A stretch of DNA of 32,211 nucleotides. Origin: Cellvibrionaceae bacterium (GTDB lineage: Bacteria > Pseudomonadota > Gammaproteobacteria > Pseudomonadales > Cellvibrionaceae). Both the position numbers and the translations under genes were made by a program. Location: NCBI GenBank assembly GCA_028281575.1, contig JANQJP010000003.1, positions 1-32,211 of the forward strand. Direction: 5' to 3'. The notes beneath the pieces are model-generated. The model had not been told where the DNA came from, did not search any database, and was given only the letters and a program-made list of their open reading frames with translations. Positions within the stretch are counted from its first letter, which is position 1; each line of letters begins with the position of its first letter. Below, in pieces: positions 16,658 to 25,376 of this stretch.

Positions 16658-17282
16658 TTAACGGTTAAATTCAAGCCGCATCGGTGATGTCGGTTGAACA
16701 CTTATTTGTTGGCCGTCAAATACCTGGATACCATTTACCCAAGTGCCCTGAATACTCGTGGAAAATTGATGTCCATAAAAAGGTGTCCAATGCTTGCGGA
16801 TGCTCGACCAGTAAATCACCAGTTGAAGCCCCCATAAACACTTTTACACCACAGTGTTTGTTTGGATTCAGTCGTTTAATCTGGTCAAGGTTTGCTTCCG
16901 TCGCACCCATATAAAAAGAATAGTTCGCCATGGAGTTCTTTGCGGCAATCTCAAACTTATTTTCTAAGGCCTCAATAGAAGTGGTTGATGGCTTTACGTT
17001 AGGCATTTCCATATAACTGGTTATGCCGCCAGCAACGGTTGCTCGGGATTCGCTGGCAATCGACCCGTTATGGGTTAAGCCTGGCTCACGAAAATGGACT
17101 TGGTCGTCGATCATGCCTGGCAGCAAATACAAGCCGTCCGCTTCAATAATCCTATCTTGATCTGACGCTGGGATAGCTTTATCGATACGGCTAATACGTT
17201 GATCGCTTATCCTCAGATCATCTTCAAATACCCTGCCCTCATTGACAATGTTGGCGCTTTTTATAAGCGTGGAAGCTGTCAT
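16658..17282 (-). pseudogene. pyrC2: pyrC2-like dihydroorotase remnant with internal deletion
   Basis: The first about 165 residues match a class I dihydroorotase: PGMIDDQVHFREPGLTH (the first His of the usual HxH motif is Gln), then MEMPN and GVKVFMGASTGDLLVEHPQA. After a T-run at about 16777-16782 the frame becomes unrelated and stops at 16716. In the next frame the normal dihydroorotase ending follows at once (FYGHQFSTSIQGTWVNG to MRLEFNR), ending at 16658. The central part, over half of a normal 430-450 residue enzyme including most metal ligands, is therefore deleted with a frameshift. The start overlaps the hisI stop by one base (TGATG). It is a Zur-regulon paralogue that has lost its function. 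Confidence 0.85.
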
Positions 17283-17701
17283 CAAGGGGCGTCTCCAGAA
17301 ATGAGTACTTGCCGATGTTCAGCATCGACACTTAAATAAAAGCAATTGGGGCGCCCGGTGTGGCAGGCGGCACCAAATTGAACAACTTGACACAATACGA
17401 CGTCACCATCACAGTCGAAAGCCATAGAAACAAGTGACTGAGTATGGCCACTGGTTTCACCTTTTATCCAAAGTTGTTTACGACTGCGTGACCAGTAAGT
17501 CACGCGTTTTGTAGATAAAGTAAGCTCCAGTGCCTCTTTGTTCATCCAGGCAAACATCAGGACATCTTTCGTTTCGGCATCTTGTGTAATGACAGGAATC
17601 AGTCCTTGCTCGTTAAATACGAGCTGCCCGATAACTTCATCCAGGCTGAACGATGTGAGGTCAGATGCTGACTCAAGCTTCTCAAAATAATCATGTTTCA
17701 T
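17282..17701 (-). CDS. hisI: Phosphoribosyl-AMP cyclohydrolase (HisI), probable zinc-starvation paralogue
   Basis: A 139-residue PRA-CH, the third step of histidine synthesis. The metal-binding residues are present: DCDGD and GAACHTGRPNCF. It lies outside any his operon and in a run of zinc-starvation genes, as HisI2 does in other Zur regulons, so it is probably a duplicate that works at low zinc. I start at the ATG at 17701; upstream codons come from the MITE-like element, whose end is only 12 nt before the ATG. The original promoter may have been displaced or supplied by that element. Confidence 0.88.
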   Translation of the reverse strand: MKHDYFEKLESASDLTSFSLDEVIGQLVFNEQGLIPVITQDAETKDVLMFAWMNKEALELTLSTKRVTYWSRSRKQLWIKGETSGHTQSLVSMAFDCDGDVVLCQVVQFGAACHTGRPNCFYLSVDAEHRQVLISGDAP

Positions 17702-17714
17702 GGTAAATTCTCTA

Positions 17715-18075
17715 GGGCCTGTTCGCACTAATTTGATAGCCTCTGCCGGAGACCAAAATTTTCTCCAGCTCGGCTTTGGCTTCCTGCGTCGCTCTAACGA
17801 CTATATCCCTATAGTCTAAGGCGATATGAGCGTGATGTGGTTGTTCCACATGAGCGAATATCAACACCGTTGGAGAATATTTTGGCCCGGCCCTTTGGGT
17901 CGTGACTAAAACAGCGTCACTCGGTGTTGCTCGGCAATTGCTCCTGCATTGCTCTAATAAGCTACCTCCATGTAGCAATCGTCGTTCATTTAGAGCCACT
18001 AAACTTTACTCCTCGCGCCTTGATTGACGCTGTTTTAGCCACAACAGAGGCTATCAAATTAGTGCGAACAGGCCC
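17715..18075. mobile_element. 361-bp MITE-like element with 31-bp terminal inverted repeats and TA duplication
   Basis: Perfect 31-nt terminal inverted repeats (17715-17745 and 18045-18075, starting GGGCCTGTTCGCAC) are flanked on both sides by TA (17713-17714 and 18076-18077), as expected for a TA-targeting element. Inside are nested inverted repeats (for example TGACTAAAACAGCGTCA near 17903 against its complement near 18025). There are also two hairpin cores: GACTATA/TATAGTC with loop TCCC, and GCTAC/GTAGC with a loop containing TCC. It encodes no transposase. Frames crossing it are not genes. Confidence 0.8.
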
Positions 18076-18536
18076 TATCCTGTACTCGACATACAATCTT
18101 CGCAAATACAGTTCATTTCCAGTTGCGGGCTCGCAAGACGAAAGCCGGCATCGTCAATATTTTTCTTTAACGCATCTAAAATTAATTTGCTTATCCTGAT
18201 TTCCTTAACTTTTTGACATTGTCTGCAAATTAAAAATTGCGCTTGAGCATGTTCACCTTCGCAATTGATGTGTTCACAAGCGACGTACTTATTAACCAAC
18301 TCCAGTCGATGCACTAAATGTTCTGACATTAAAAATTCTAATATTCGATACATTGACGTGGCGGGCAAAGTATCACCCAACTCAGTTTTATACGCATCCA
18401 ATAACTCATAAGCAGAGAGTGCTTTGCCGGATTTAAGCAATAGCGATAACGTTAACTTTCTTTTCTCTGTTAAACGTGTGCCGTTTTTTTTACAACGACG
18501 CTCTGCATAATCAATAACCCGAGTAACGGCATCCAT
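18075..18536 (-). CDS. zur: Zur, zinc-uptake regulator (Fur family)
   Basis: A 153-residue Fur-family repressor. The N-terminal winged helix covers about residues 1-80 (TRLTEKRKLTLSLLL, LPATSMYRILEFL). The C-terminal dimerisation domain has the structural-zinc cysteines CRQC (104-107) and CICEDC (143-148), and the CEHINCEGEH segment typical of Zur. Surrounding genes are classical Zur targets, which separates it from Fur. Its TAG stop is made from the TA target duplication plus the first base of the MITE, so the insertion may have trimmed or altered the last residues (SSTG). It reads 140 nt downstream of zigA on the same strand. Confidence 0.93.
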   Translation of the reverse strand: MDAVTRVIDYAERRCKKNGTRLTEKRKLTLSLLLKSGKALSAYELLDAYKTELGDTLPATSMYRILEFLMSEHLVHRLELVNKYVACEHINCEGEHAQAQFLICRQCQKVKEIRISKLILDALKKNIDDAGFRLASPQLEMNCICEDCMSSTG

Positions 18537-18675
18537 TATTTTATCTCATAGAAACTGCGTGTTTAGAAGGTACGGGAAAAATCAACAGCTAAAGATTGGT
18601 GTTAATAACAAGCGGTTTTCACCCACGGGTAAAGTAGATAAATCGAATTTAGGTGTTTAGTTGGATTTACAGAAA

Positions 18676-19890
18676 TCAAGCTGTTTGCTCCCATGCAGGA
18701 AATGGGTCCTGCAATGTCGTCCAGTAATCCCTTCCTCGCAATATTTCTTCTTCACTTAATAGGCATTCATCAAGCGCCAGAATCATGCGGTCTTTATCCA
18801 AACCTTGGCCAATAAATACCAACTCCTGACGCATATCACCAAAAGGTTCGACCCATTGCTTTTTAATTGAAGCGAGATAATCTTCGTCTTGCGGCCACTT
18901 TTCTTTGGGTACGGCTTTCCAAAATAATCCTGCAAATCCGTAACGAGCAATACCGCCCGCCTGACTCCACTGGCCCGCAAACTGAGGGCGCGAAGCCAAC
19001 CAAAAGTAACCTTTGGAGCGGATTAACTTGCCGTATTGTTGTGTGCTCTGCAGGAACTGGTAAAACTTTTCTGGGTGAAAAGGTCGCCGCGCAACATAGC
19101 TAAAACTGCCAATGCCGTATTCTTCCGTCTCGGGAACGTGCTCGCCGCGCATTTCTTTAAGCCAACCAGGCGCCTGCTGCGCGCGCTCAAAATTAAATAG
19201 GCCCGTGCTAAGCACCTGGTCAATATCGACTTGGCCTTGAGTAATCGGCACTATTTTCGCGTGGGTATTTAGTGTTTTAAGAATAGCTGTTAAACGCTCA
19301 ACATCGGAAGGGGTAGTTAAGTCGGTTTTACTAATGAGAATGACGTCGGCAAACTCGACTTGGTCAACAAGCAAATCGGCAACACTGCGCTCATCCTCTT
19401 CACCTAGAGACTCATCGGTATCCTGTAAATACTTTGCTTCGTCATAATCCTTTAGAAAATTGACTGCATCGACCACAGTCACCATCGTGTCCAAATCGGC
19501 TACATTAGAAAGCGAAACGCCATTTTCATCAGCAAAGGTAAAGGTTTCTGCCACTGGTAAGGGTTCGGAAATACCAGTGGATTCGATAACCAAGTAATCA
19601 AAGCGCTCGGCTTGCGCAAGCTTAGTCACTTCCTCCAGGAGATCTTCCCGAAGTGTGCAGCAGATGCAGCCATTACTCATCTCAACAAGCTTTTCCTCGC
19701 TGCGTTTAAGGGAGACTTCGTTCTGTACTATCGCCGAATCAATATTGATTTCACTCATATCGTTGACAATCACAGCGACCTTTTTGCCTTCGCGATTGTT
19801 CAAAATATGGCTAAGCACGGTGGTTTTACCGGCACCTAGAAAGCCAGAAAGTACTGTCACTGGAAGCTTTTTAATCGTGTTCAGCTGCAT
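18676..19890 (-). CDS. zigA: ZigA-type COG0523 GTPase, zinc metallochaperone
   Basis: A 404-residue COG0523/CobW-family G3E GTPase, thought to deliver scarce zinc to client proteins. It has Walker [10 protein letters not shown] (16-24), the metal-binding CxCC motif [10 protein letters not shown] (about 74-83), the Walker [14 protein letters not shown] for guanine recognition and the C-terminal CobW_C domain. Length and features fit the Zur-regulated ZigA group. A Zur-box candidate lies about 37 nt upstream of its ATG, so it is probably derepressed in zinc starvation, perhaps together with zur. Confidence 0.92.
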   Translation of the reverse strand: MQLNTIKKLPVTVLSGFLGAGKTTVLSHILNNREGKKVAVIVNDMSEINIDSAIVQNEVSLKRSEEKLVEMSNGCICCTLREDLLEEVTKLAQAERFDYLVIESTGISEPLPVAETFTFADENGVSLSNVADLDTMVTVVDAVNFLKDYDEAKYLQDTDESLGEEDERSVADLLVDQVEFADVILISKTDLTTPSDVERLTAILKTLNTHAKIVPITQGQVDIDQVLSTGLFNFERAQQAPGWLKEMRGEHVPETEEYGIGSFSYVARRPFHPEKFYQFLQSTQQYGKLIRSKGYFWLASRPQFAGQWSQAGGIARYGFAGLFWKAVPKEKWPQDEDYLASIKKQWVEPFGDMRQELVFIGQGLDKDRMILALDECLLSEEEILRGRDYWTTLQDPFPAWEQTA

Positions 19891-19926
19891 ACGTGTAGTT
19901 ACCTTTGAGCCTAATCAGATGCGATA

Positions 19927-19941
19927 TGTTACATCATATCA
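19927..19941. promoter_or_regulatory. Candidate Zur box upstream of zigA
   Basis: TGTTACATCATATCA matches the gammaproteobacterial Zur-box core TGTTATANTATAACA at 12 of 14 fixed positions. It is centred in the imperfect palindrome GATATGTTACATCATATC. It lies just upstream of the zigA start, where Zur-Zn would block transcription. Confidence 0.65.
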
Positions 19942-20187
19942 TTTTTAGTTAAAACTCAGTTCCTTCAGTACTGCGCATGCTCAGATCTCGAGGTGAATAA
20001 AGGATTCGAAAATAGAAGCCTCAGCGAAGAAGCTTTGATACAAAGCGGGAGCGGAAGTACGGAGGAAATGATGTAACTAATATTTTTTAGTCACGGACTA
20101 ACTAAATTAGCGTTAATTTGCGCGAGGGTGTCTGATATCAAGAGCTTGAAAATACTGTGATCTATACAATGGTGCCGGGGGCCAGAA
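19942..20187. other. Intergenic stretch upstream of zigA, no gene
   Basis: This part of the gap between the zigA promoter and the end of the czcA-type gene has no convincing reading frame on either strand. I recognise nothing in it; the structured repeats begin after 20170. Confidence 0.4.
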
Positions 20188-20208
20188 AAATCTGACCGGA
20201 TCAGATTT
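20188..20208 (-). terminator. Hairpin terminator downstream of the RND operon
   Basis: Perfect 8-bp arms AAATCTGA and TCAGATTT enclose a 5-nt loop. On the minus strand the second arm runs into TTTTT, fitting a Rho-independent terminator about 185 nt after the czcA-type stop. It may equally be part of the adjoining structured repeat. Confidence 0.5.
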
Positions 20209-20218
20209 CGACAACCGA

Positions 20219-20266
20219 AGGTTGGTTCGCAGGACTGAACACAAGGATGTGCGAGTCACTTAAGCC
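20219..20266. repeat. Dispersed structured repeat, copy 1
   Basis: A 48-nt sequence containing GACTGAACACAAGGATGTG and CGAGTCACTT. It recurs at 28283-28330, with most positions identical. The centre forms a CACA/TGTG stem with loop AGGA. The copies flank the metal-efflux operon on both sides. Confidence 0.75.
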
Positions 20267-20392
20267 CCCAGTAAAATCACGGGATTCAGCCCTGCTCGTA
20301 CCGGCTTATCGGCCTGCGGATGCAGTCTACCAAATAAGCGATAATAGGCATAATTCTGCGAACATTCCTGTTCGTCAACACATACTAAATTT

Positions 20393-23300
20393 TCACTGAG
20401 CTTCCCGATAGCGAAGGTAAACCGCCGGCACCACCAACATATTCAGCACCGTTGAAGTAAACAAGCCAGACAATATGACTACCGCCATGGGCGCTTGAAT
20501 TTCGCTGCCGGGCTCACCCGCGGCAAGTGCCAACGGTATCAAGGCTAGCGCTGTGGCCAACGCTGTCATGAGTATGGGAATTAAGCGTTCTTCTGCGCCT
20601 TGCTCAATAGCTGAGCGCAGCGTTTTGCCTTCACCAATCAACTGTCGAATATGATCTATAAGGATCACGCCGTTTCGTGTCGCGATACCGAACAATGTAA
20701 TAAAGCCAATCACGGCGGCAATGGTCAACGTTCCGCCCATGACCCATACACCGGCAATGCCACCAATGACCGCCAGCGGAAGGTTTAACATAATCAGGCC
20801 GGCGTCTCGTGCTGAATTAAAGGCCGTGACCAGAAGGAAGAAAATGCCCACGATGACGAGCACACCCAGTATGAGGAGTCTGTATCCAGCTGATTGCGCA
20901 CTTTCAAATTGGCCGCCGTATTTAATGTGATAACCCTGAGGGAATTCGATATTTTCGATAACGCTCTCGCGAATATCATCCACCACACTGACCAAATCTC
21001 TCTCCGATACGTTGGCCATCACCACCAACTTTCGTTGTACATCTTCGCGCGTAATGGTGTTAGGACCTCTGCGTTTTTGAACCTCGGCTAAAGCACTGAT
21101 AGGCACTACTGCGCCACTGGGTAAGGTAATCAACGTATTCTTCAGGGTTTCGGTGGATGCTTTGGCAGATTCAGGCAGGCGGACTACCAAATCAAAATTT
21201 GCCTGGCCTTCAGAGATTTTGCCAACGGTGGTACCGGTAAACGCCGTTTCGAGTATCTCAGCCGCGTCCAGCATACTGAGGCCGTAATTAGCCAAAGCCG
21301 CCCGGTTGAAATAGACTTGCACCAAGGGAATATCACTTTGTTGCTCCATCGCGACATCTACGGCACCGGGGATGTTGGTCACAAGGGTTTCAATTTGTTT
21401 TCCTAGCTTTCGAAGTTCAGCTAAATCATCGCCAAAAATTTTAATCGCAATATTTGCGCGCGTTCCAGAAAGCATGTGGTCGATGCGGTGAGAAATCGGT
21501 TGTCCGATCACGACATTGGTGCCTGGAATGCTCGCGAAACTCCGACGAAGTTCAGCCAGCAGTTCTGATTTACTGCGTTCGCCGTTTTCACCACGACTCA
21601 TGTCCAAAGTAACTTCTATTTCGGAGGCAAACACCTGTTGAGCATGGGGGTCCAGTTCTGCACGACCTGTGCGACGTGCGGTGGCAACCACTTCCGGTTG
21701 TTTCAGTAAAAGTGTTTCTACCCGGCGACCAATTTCGTCAGAGGTTTCAAGTGCCGTACCGGGTAAGGTCACGGCGCTGACTGTTAAACTGCCTTCATTA
21801 AATTCGGGCAGGAATCCACGACCGGCAAAAAGTAAACCGATGACTGCTAATAGCAAGGCAATTGCCGAGGCGGAAATCACTAAACCACTTTTGTTTAATG
21901 CAAATTGTAACCAGGGTCTGTAGTGTTTTTTAAGAAAAGCAATAAGTTTGGAATCATGATCCTCGGTTACCGCTTTACTTTTCGGCAGCAAGTAAAGACA
22001 CATCACGGGCGTTACTGTGAGCGCTACCAACAAAGATGCAGCCAGCGAAACAATATACGCCAAGCCCAGCGGTTGCAGTAATCGACCTTCAACGCCGGAA
22101 AGGAAAAACAGCGGTAAAAAAACCAAAATAATGATCAACGTGGCAAAAACGATGGAGCTTTGAATCTCCCGTGTCGCCCTAAGGATAACCGTGGCGAAGG
22201 GCAAACGCTGATCGGCTTCATGTTCAACATTTTCTCGCAGCCTGCGCACAATGTTTTCTACTACGATAATGGCATCATCCACCAGCGCTCCCATGGCAAT
22301 GGCAATGCCACCCAGGGTCATGGTGTTCAAACTGCCGCCTAACCAACGAATAGTGAGAATAGCGGTTAACACCGATAGCGGAATGACGACCAATGCAATA
22401 CCGGTGGCGCGAGCACTGAGTAGAAAGACAAACATAATCGCCACCACTAAAATGGCGCCGTCACGCAGTGCGACCATCAAATTATCAATCGCGCTTTGAA
22501 TAAAATTGGATTGGCGAAACACATTAGTCTCGATATGCATGCCTTCCGGTAAAGTCGTTTCCAGTTCGGCAATGACTTTATCTAACTCTTCGGTGACCGC
22601 CAGGGTATTAATGTTGGGTTGCTTCTGAATGCCCAACACAACAGAGGACTTCCCGTTATAGGCGGCAGTACCGCGACGCGGTGCGGGACCGATGACCACA
22701 TCCGCCACGTCGCGCACTAACACTGGTATTCCCCCGCGCTCAGTAATCACGGCTTGTTCAATATCCTCAATACTGTGAACTCTTCCGAGGCCCTGAATAA
22801 GATATTCCTGCAAATTTTCAACAATAAATCCTGCCGCTGCATTGGCATTACTGCCCGCCACGGCATGCTTTAATTGAGAGAGTGAAATACCATAAGCGGA
22901 GAGTCTTTCTGGCGAAGCGACCACCTGAAACTGTTTGGTTTCTCCGCCATTGGGAATCACTTCAGCAATACCCGGCACGGCCAGCAATCGTCGCCGTACC
23001 ACCCAATCGGCCTTCGTTTTTAAATCCATTTCATCGTGACGATCTGAAACCAATGCAATAAACATGATCTCGCCCATGATCGACGATACAGGAGCCATGA
23101 TTGGTGCCGGTAAATCGGGAGGCAAACTGGACGCAGTTGTTTGAAGTTTTTCGGAAACGATTTGTCGGGCTCGGTATATATCCGTCCCCCAATCAAATTC
23201 AATACTGACAACGGCAATACCAACGCCGGTGTTGGAGCGAACTCGACGCACGCCACTGGCGCCATTCATTGCCGTTTCAATGGGAAAAGTCACCAGTCGT

Positions 23301-23485
23301 TCGACATCTTCCGGTGGCATGCCGTGCGCTTCGGCCACAACGGTAACCAGCGGGGCAGTAAGATCAGGGAACACATCCACAGGGGTTTCCCGCGCAACCA
23401 AAGTGCCCCAAATTAACAGCAGACTGGCCGCCGCCAGAATCAATAAGCGATTGCCCAGCGACCAGCGAATAAAAGATTCAACCAT
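20393..23485 (-). CDS. czcA: CzcA/CusA-type heavy-metal RND efflux pump
   Basis: A 1030-residue inner-membrane RND transporter of the heavy-metal efflux branch, driven by proton influx. TM1 is near residues 12-28, followed by the ETPVDVFPDLTAPLVTV porter start typical of this family. The proton-relay motif GALVDDAIIVVEN (two Asp and a Glu) lies in TM4 near residue 400. Two large periplasmic loops and about 12 TM segments are present. Its partners are the fusion protein 15 nt upstream and the TolC-family protein. Zn/Cd/Co versus Cu/Ag cannot be decided; the His-rich partners favour Zn/Co/Ni-type metals. Symbol is by similarity. Confidence 0.9.
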   Translation of the reverse strand: MVESFIRWSLGNRLLILAAASLLLIWGTLVARETPVDVFPDLTAPLVTVVAEAHGMPPEDVERLVTFPIETAMNGASGVRRVRSNTGVGIAVVSIEFDWGTDIYRARQIVSEKLQTTASSLPPDLPAPIMAPVSSIMGEIMFIALVSDRHDEMDLKTKADWVVRRRLLAVPGIAEVIPNGGETKQFQVVASPERLSAYGISLSQLKHAVAGSNANAAAGFIVENLQEYLIQGLGRVHSIEDIEQAVITERGGIPVLVRDVADVVIGPAPRRGTAAYNGKSSVVLGIQKQPNINTLAVTEELDKVIAELETTLPEGMHIETNVFRQSNFIQSAIDNLMVALRDGAILVVAIMFVFLLSARATGIALVVIPLSVLTAILTIRWLGGSLNTMTLGGIAIAMGALVDDAIIVVENIVRRLRENVEHEADQRLPFATVILRATREIQSSIVFATLIIILVFLPLFFLSGVEGRLLQPLGLAYIVSLAASLLVALTVTPVMCLYLLPKSKAVTEDHDSKLIAFLKKHYRPWLQFALNKSGLVISASAIALLLAVIGLLFAGRGFLPEFNEGSLTVSAVTLPGTALETSDEIGRRVETLLLKQPEVVATARRTGRAELDPHAQQVFASEIEVTLDMSRGENGERSKSELLAELRRSFASIPGTNVVIGQPISHRIDHMLSGTRANIAIKIFGDDLAELRKLGKQIETLVTNIPGAVDVAMEQQSDIPLVQVYFNRAALANYGLSMLDAAEILETAFTGTTVGKISEGQANFDLVVRLPESAKASTETLKNTLITLPSGAVVPISALAEVQKRRGPNTITREDVQRKLVVMANVSERDLVSVVDDIRESVIENIEFPQGYHIKYGGQFESAQSAGYRLLILGVLVIVGIFFLLVTAFNSARDAGLIMLNLPLAVIGGIAGVWVMGGTLTIAAVIGFITLFGIATRNGVILIDHIRQLIGEGKTLRSAIEQGAEERLIPILMTALATALALIPLALAAGEPGSEIQAPMAVVILSGLFTSTVLNMLVVPAVYLRYREAQ

Positions 23486-23500
23486 AGAATTTTTTCCGAA

Positions 23501-25075
23501 TCAGTGCGCGTGACCGTGACCGATCGCATCACCACCTGTTGAGGCAAGCTTCACATAGTAAGCGCCTTGGGAAACCACCCATTCACCCGGTTCGATGCCG
23601 TGTTGAATTTCAACCCAAGGTCCATCTTGTATGCCTAGGACAACTGATCGACGAGCAAATGTTTCGCCGCCGCTTTGCACATAGACAACTGCTTGCCCAC
23701 CGTCATCGATGATTGCGCTGACTGGCACGGCCAGCTTATTCGCAGGTTCGTTGACATAGATCTGCACAGCATGGCGTGCCCCCAATAAACTCGGCCCGAT
23801 AGTTGCCGGGTATTGAATGGCTGCGCTGACAGTGCGTGTGGCTGAATTGACGTGCTTAGATACAAACACAACCTGCGCACCGGTGGATGCGTCAAGCACG
23901 GAGGGTTCGTCGGAAATCTGCAACCAAGCACCGCTGGCCAGGCTGATGCTCTGACCAAATTTTTCCGGAATTTGAATATTCAGCCAACGTCGGTTTGGAT
24001 CAGCGATAGTAAAAAGTGCATCGCCTGAACGGACAAAACTGCCAGGGCGCGCGGATACGTCCACCAACTCGCCGGCGAGTGGTGCTGTTAGTGCGATACC
24101 TGCCTGACCTTGCTGGCTTGAACGTTGCTGCAAGCGGGAACGATTGGTTTGCAATTCCACTCGGGCCACTTCCAGGTTTTGCTTGGCTTCCAATAAGCGT
24201 TTTTCCGGTATCGCGCCTTGATCAAACAAACTCTGTAGTCGCTTAACATCGGCTTCTGCCAATTGCGTTTTTGCGCGGGCTTTTTCTTGGTTGACCAATA
24301 AGTTGCCGATATCGGTACCCTCACCCAATCGAGGAATAAGCGAGCCAAGCAATTGGCTTTGTGTCACGCTTTCGCCTGCCTTCAGTGTTGTTTCAGCACT
24401 AAAAAAACCATCTGAAGGCGCGCGCACAATCGCAAAGCCATCGGCGGGTGCAGTCACAGTGGCAAAGCCGGGAACCGATGGGCGCAACAGGCGCATTTCT
24501 GTGCGCACAATTGCAAAAGGGTTATTCCATTGCTGCTCTTTTAAATAACTGATTTCACCTTCGGCCTCATCTTGATCAATTTCGGCAGCGGTCTTATTTG
24601 GATATACCTCCACCGCTCCCAAGTCGTGAACAGCGTGTAAATCGCCGTCATGTACTTCCAGCAGTAATTGATAGTCGCCAGCTTTTTTGGCGGTAACTTC
24701 AGGCAGGAAAATACCGGTACGGGCTGGGCCTCTTACTCGAAAACGCGCGACCGTTTTTTCATTTTGTTTAAGATGCACATCCAAAGTGCCGCTGGTTAAT
24801 GGTTTGAAATTATCCATTCGTGTGAAATGTGCGACGAAGGTGGACGCTTCATTCACAACCAGCGGCGGAAACTCCACAAATAACTCGGTGAAATCTGTGT
24901 AATGTGTATAGACCAGCGCAGGTTCGTCACTGTGATCGTCGTGCCCGTGTTCATCGTCATGCGCATGACCGCCGCCGGCATAACTGTCTTCAGAAAAAAA
25001 TGGCGACGCCCCAAACAATAATGCAGCTAATGCAATGTTACGCAGCGGTTTGCTGACATCAGTGATGGTGATCAT
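23501..25075 (-). CDS. czcB: RND periplasmic adaptor (CzcB/CusB-like) with His-rich ends
   Basis: A 524-residue membrane fusion protein. After an N-terminal hydrophobic segment (about 10-33) comes a His/Asp-rich stretch (GGGHAHDDEHGHDDHSDEP). Then follow an extra N-terminal beta domain, the lipoyl/hairpin region (GFAIVRAPSDGFF, coiled coil with LFDQGAIPEKRLLEAKQNLE) and the beta-barrel. The C terminus ends GHGHAH. The His clusters probably capture metal in the periplasm and hand it to the pump. I start at the ATG at 25075, overlapping the lipoprotein gene by 17 nt, with GAAGG upstream. A longer frame up to 25336 overlaps that gene entirely and lacks a signal sequence. Confidence 0.87.
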   Translation of the reverse strand: MITITDVSKPLRNIALAALLFGASPFFSEDSYAGGGHAHDDEHGHDDHSDEPALVYTHYTDFTELFVEFPPLVVNEASTFVAHFTRMDNFKPLTSGTLDVHLKQNEKTVARFRVRGPARTGIFLPEVTAKKAGDYQLLLEVHDGDLHAVHDLGAVEVYPNKTAAEIDQDEAEGEISYLKEQQWNNPFAIVRTEMRLLRPSVPGFATVTAPADGFAIVRAPSDGFFSAETTLKAGESVTQSQLLGSLIPRLGEGTDIGNLLVNQEKARAKTQLAEADVKRLQSLFDQGAIPEKRLLEAKQNLEVARVELQTNRSRLQQRSSQQGQAGIALTAPLAGELVDVSARPGSFVRSGDALFTIADPNRRWLNIQIPEKFGQSISLASGAWLQISDEPSVLDASTGAQVVFVSKHVNSATRTVSAAIQYPATIGPSLLGARHAVQIYVNEPANKLAVPVSAIIDDGGQAVVYVQSGGETFARRSVVLGIQDGPWVEIQHGIEPGEWVVSQGAYYVKLASTGGDAIGHGHAH

Positions 25076-25376
25076 GTTCGCCTTCTTCATGGCTATGGGT
25101 GTGTTCAGTTTTTTCACTCTCATCAGCTGGCGCGACTTGCTGTTCATTTGACTCGGCTTCTTCTCCATAAAAGGCTTCGGTTTGGGGGGCGTGATCATGA
25201 TCTCCACTATGCTCGTGATCATGTTCCCCATCTGAGTGATCATACTCGTCCGTGGTGTGAGCGACATTTTTCTGGTCGGGATCTGAATGGCCGTGGTCTT
25301 CATCCGGACCATGATCATGATCGCTGCAAGCAACAAGTCCGATACCGAATAACATTGTTAAAAGAAACTTATTCAT
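25059..25376 (-). CDS. Histidine-rich metal-binding lipoprotein
   Basis: A 105-residue protein. Its signal peptide ends in the lipobox LVAC, with the lipidated cysteine at 17. The mature part is almost entirely His, Asp and Glu, in HDHDH-like runs (DHDHGPDEDHGHSD, GEHDHEHSGDHDHA, and a HDHHH end). This is expected for a periplasmic metal sponge or metallochaperone. Its ATG directly follows the TAA of the TolC-family gene and its end overlaps the adaptor start, so the three are translationally coupled. GAGG lies seven nt before the ATG. No enzymatic domain. Confidence 0.85.
   Translation of the reverse strand: MNKFLLTMLFGIGLVACSDHDHGPDEDHGHSDPDQKNVAHTTDEYDHSDGEHDHEHSGDHDHAPQTEAFYGEEAESNEQQVAPADESEKTEHTHSHEEGEHDHHH

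Noticed and set aside
16716-17282. An intact short dihydroorotase-like protein of 188 aa
   Set aside because: The last 20 residues are frame-shifted; the true dihydroorotase ending continues in the next frame to 16658, so this is a deletion remnant.
17712-17999. Minus-strand 95-codon frame
   Set aside because: It lies wholly inside the 361-bp inverted-repeat element, has no protein-like motif, and similar frames are forced by the palindromes.
25076-25336. N-terminal extension of the RND adaptor
   Set aside because: It is the shadow of the His-rich lipoprotein gene in another frame, rich in Met, Ile and Lys, and would place residues before the signal sequence.
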